Translations under genes and position numbers: made by a program
The notes under the pieces: model-generated
The model's database searches: none
Told to the model about the DNA's origin: nothing
Seen by the model: the letters and a program-made list of their open reading frames with translations, nothing else
Assembly (NCBI GenBank): GCA_024741835.1
Contig: JAENRP010000551.1
Location: forward strand, 1-19,112
Length of the DNA stretch: 19,112 bases
Source: Diplocarpon mali
Taxonomy: Eukaryota > Ascomycota > Leotiomycetes > Helotiales > Drepanopezizaceae
Direction of reading: 5' to 3'
Part shown: piece by piece, positions 18,490-19,112 of the stretch
Layout of the letters: the number at the start of each line of letters is the position of its first letter
Numbering within the stretch: the stretch's first letter is position 1

Positions 18490-18660
18490 GAATCCTTGGA
18501 AGAATTGATCCGTCTACTATATTATAAATACCTTAGGGTCCGTTTGTATCGGTTTATTAACCCTTATCATCAAGAGGTATTCAGCCTTCTGCTTTTCAAG
18601 CTGGTTAAGCACAGTTCTCGAGTCATATTCCTTCTTAGAAGCTAGGAATATTATAGTAAA
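18485..18660 (-). pseudogene. Element B gag-pol, upstream part up to the protease
   Basis: The minus-strand frame reads FLASKKEYDSRTVLN, then a charged segment (LEKQKAEYLLM), two adjacent TAG stops in place of likely Trp/Gln codons, and FFQGFL, which runs directly into the target-site duplication of C. The same frame continues at 10914 with IDIGAS, so this is the lead-in to the element B retropepsin. Upstream of about 18660 the frame cannot be followed with confidence; a zinc knuckle expected near here in this family is not clearly seen. CA and TG dinucleotides are well preserved, unlike in the rest of B. Confidence 0.75.
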
Positions 18661-19112
18661 GTTGATATTACTATTATAAAACAGAGGGGAGACAACACAA
18701 GAATAGGCCTAAGGGAAGACCCAAAAACAAGAGGAGGAAGCACCACAAGCGGGCTCTCTTAGATAAGATGTTAGGAACAAGTCCCAAGTATAAGGTATAT
18801 TTAATACTTATAGCGACGCGCGCTGTCTTTATATATAGAAGATGGCCCTTTTATCCTCCTACTGTTCTGCGCCGATCATATGATATATATTATAAGACCT
18901 ATCTATCTTAGGTCTTTATATATATCTTAAATAATAAAAGTAGTGGCCCCTACTACTATTAGTAAAGAATATAAAACAATATAGGTCAAGGCAATAGTAA
19001 GTTAATTATTAGCAAACCCTAAGTGCGAGAAAACTAATATATCAAAAGGCCTAAACTAGGGCTATATTATTATTAAAGGTAAAAGAGAAAAAAAAAGAAG
19101 AGTTTTTTTTTT
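18661..19112. other. Right end of window: CA-rich patch, then AT-rich DNA; no supported gene
   Basis: By position this could be gag or leader of element B, but no frame on either strand is convincing. 18681-18780 is rich in ACA/CCA triplets that RIP usually removes. Further right are short inverted repeats: aagacct (18894-18900) with aggtctt (18910-18916), and agtag/ctact arms around 18940-18957. The window ends in homopolymers: nine A then aagaag then a T run at about 19088-19112. Confidence 0.45.

Noticed and set aside
1..19112. tRNA, rRNA or intact host genes
   Set aside because: No cloverleaf or rRNA-like sequence was recognised, and every long recognisable frame belongs to a degraded retroelement or is interrupted by RIP-type stops.

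Overview
The window looks like a transposon graveyard from a filamentous ascomycete (Pezizomycotina). I see no intact gene and no recognisable host gene. The evidence is a set of Ty1/Copia-type LTR retrotransposons whose polyproteins can still be followed codon by codon, mostly on the minus strand. They are riddled with TAA/TAG stops at positions where CAA, CAG or TGG would be expected, together with scarcity of most CA/TG dinucleotides and excess TA. This is the signature of repeat-induced point mutation (RIP). I do not assign a species.

Layout, left to right. (1) 1-840: GC-rich start, then an orphan gag-like remnant on the minus strand (weak call). (2) 840-3926, element A: a Copia element on the minus strand with a 126-bp 5' LTR, primer-binding site, leader, gag, protease, an unusual array of in-frame Pro/Gly-type repeats, GAG-pre-integrase and integrase core. 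It is truncated before reverse transcriptase and has no 3' LTR here. (3) 3927-5489, element D: a gag fragment, PBS and candidate LTR on the minus strand, cut by the LTR of A. (4) 5490-6230: LTR-like sequence and low-complexity DNA. (5) 6230-7375: a degraded plus-strand reading frame of unknown function with a cysteine cluster. (6) 7615-10914 plus 18485-19112, element B: a second Copia subfamily on the minus strand (gag end, protease, integrase, RT, RNase H), split in two by element C. (7) 10915-18484, element C: a complete 7,570-bp Copia element on the minus strand with two 197-bp LTRs, a 5-bp target-site duplication ATTAG, PBS, polypurine tract and a full degenerate gag-pol. It also holds a GC-rich plus-strand reading frame between the end of pol and the 3' LTR.

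Element C landed in the protease of element B, just before its catalytic Asp codon. This fixes the relative age: B is older than C. A likewise post-dates D.

The most interesting signals are two. First, the two LTRs of C show a reciprocal switch of mutation state at the same nucleotide interval: outer parts clean, inner parts RIP-mutated, 25 transitions and no indels. Second, C carries an antisense Cys-rich/Ala-Pro-rich reading frame next to its 3' LTR, and a plus-strand Cys-containing frame lies in a comparable position beyond the pol end of B.
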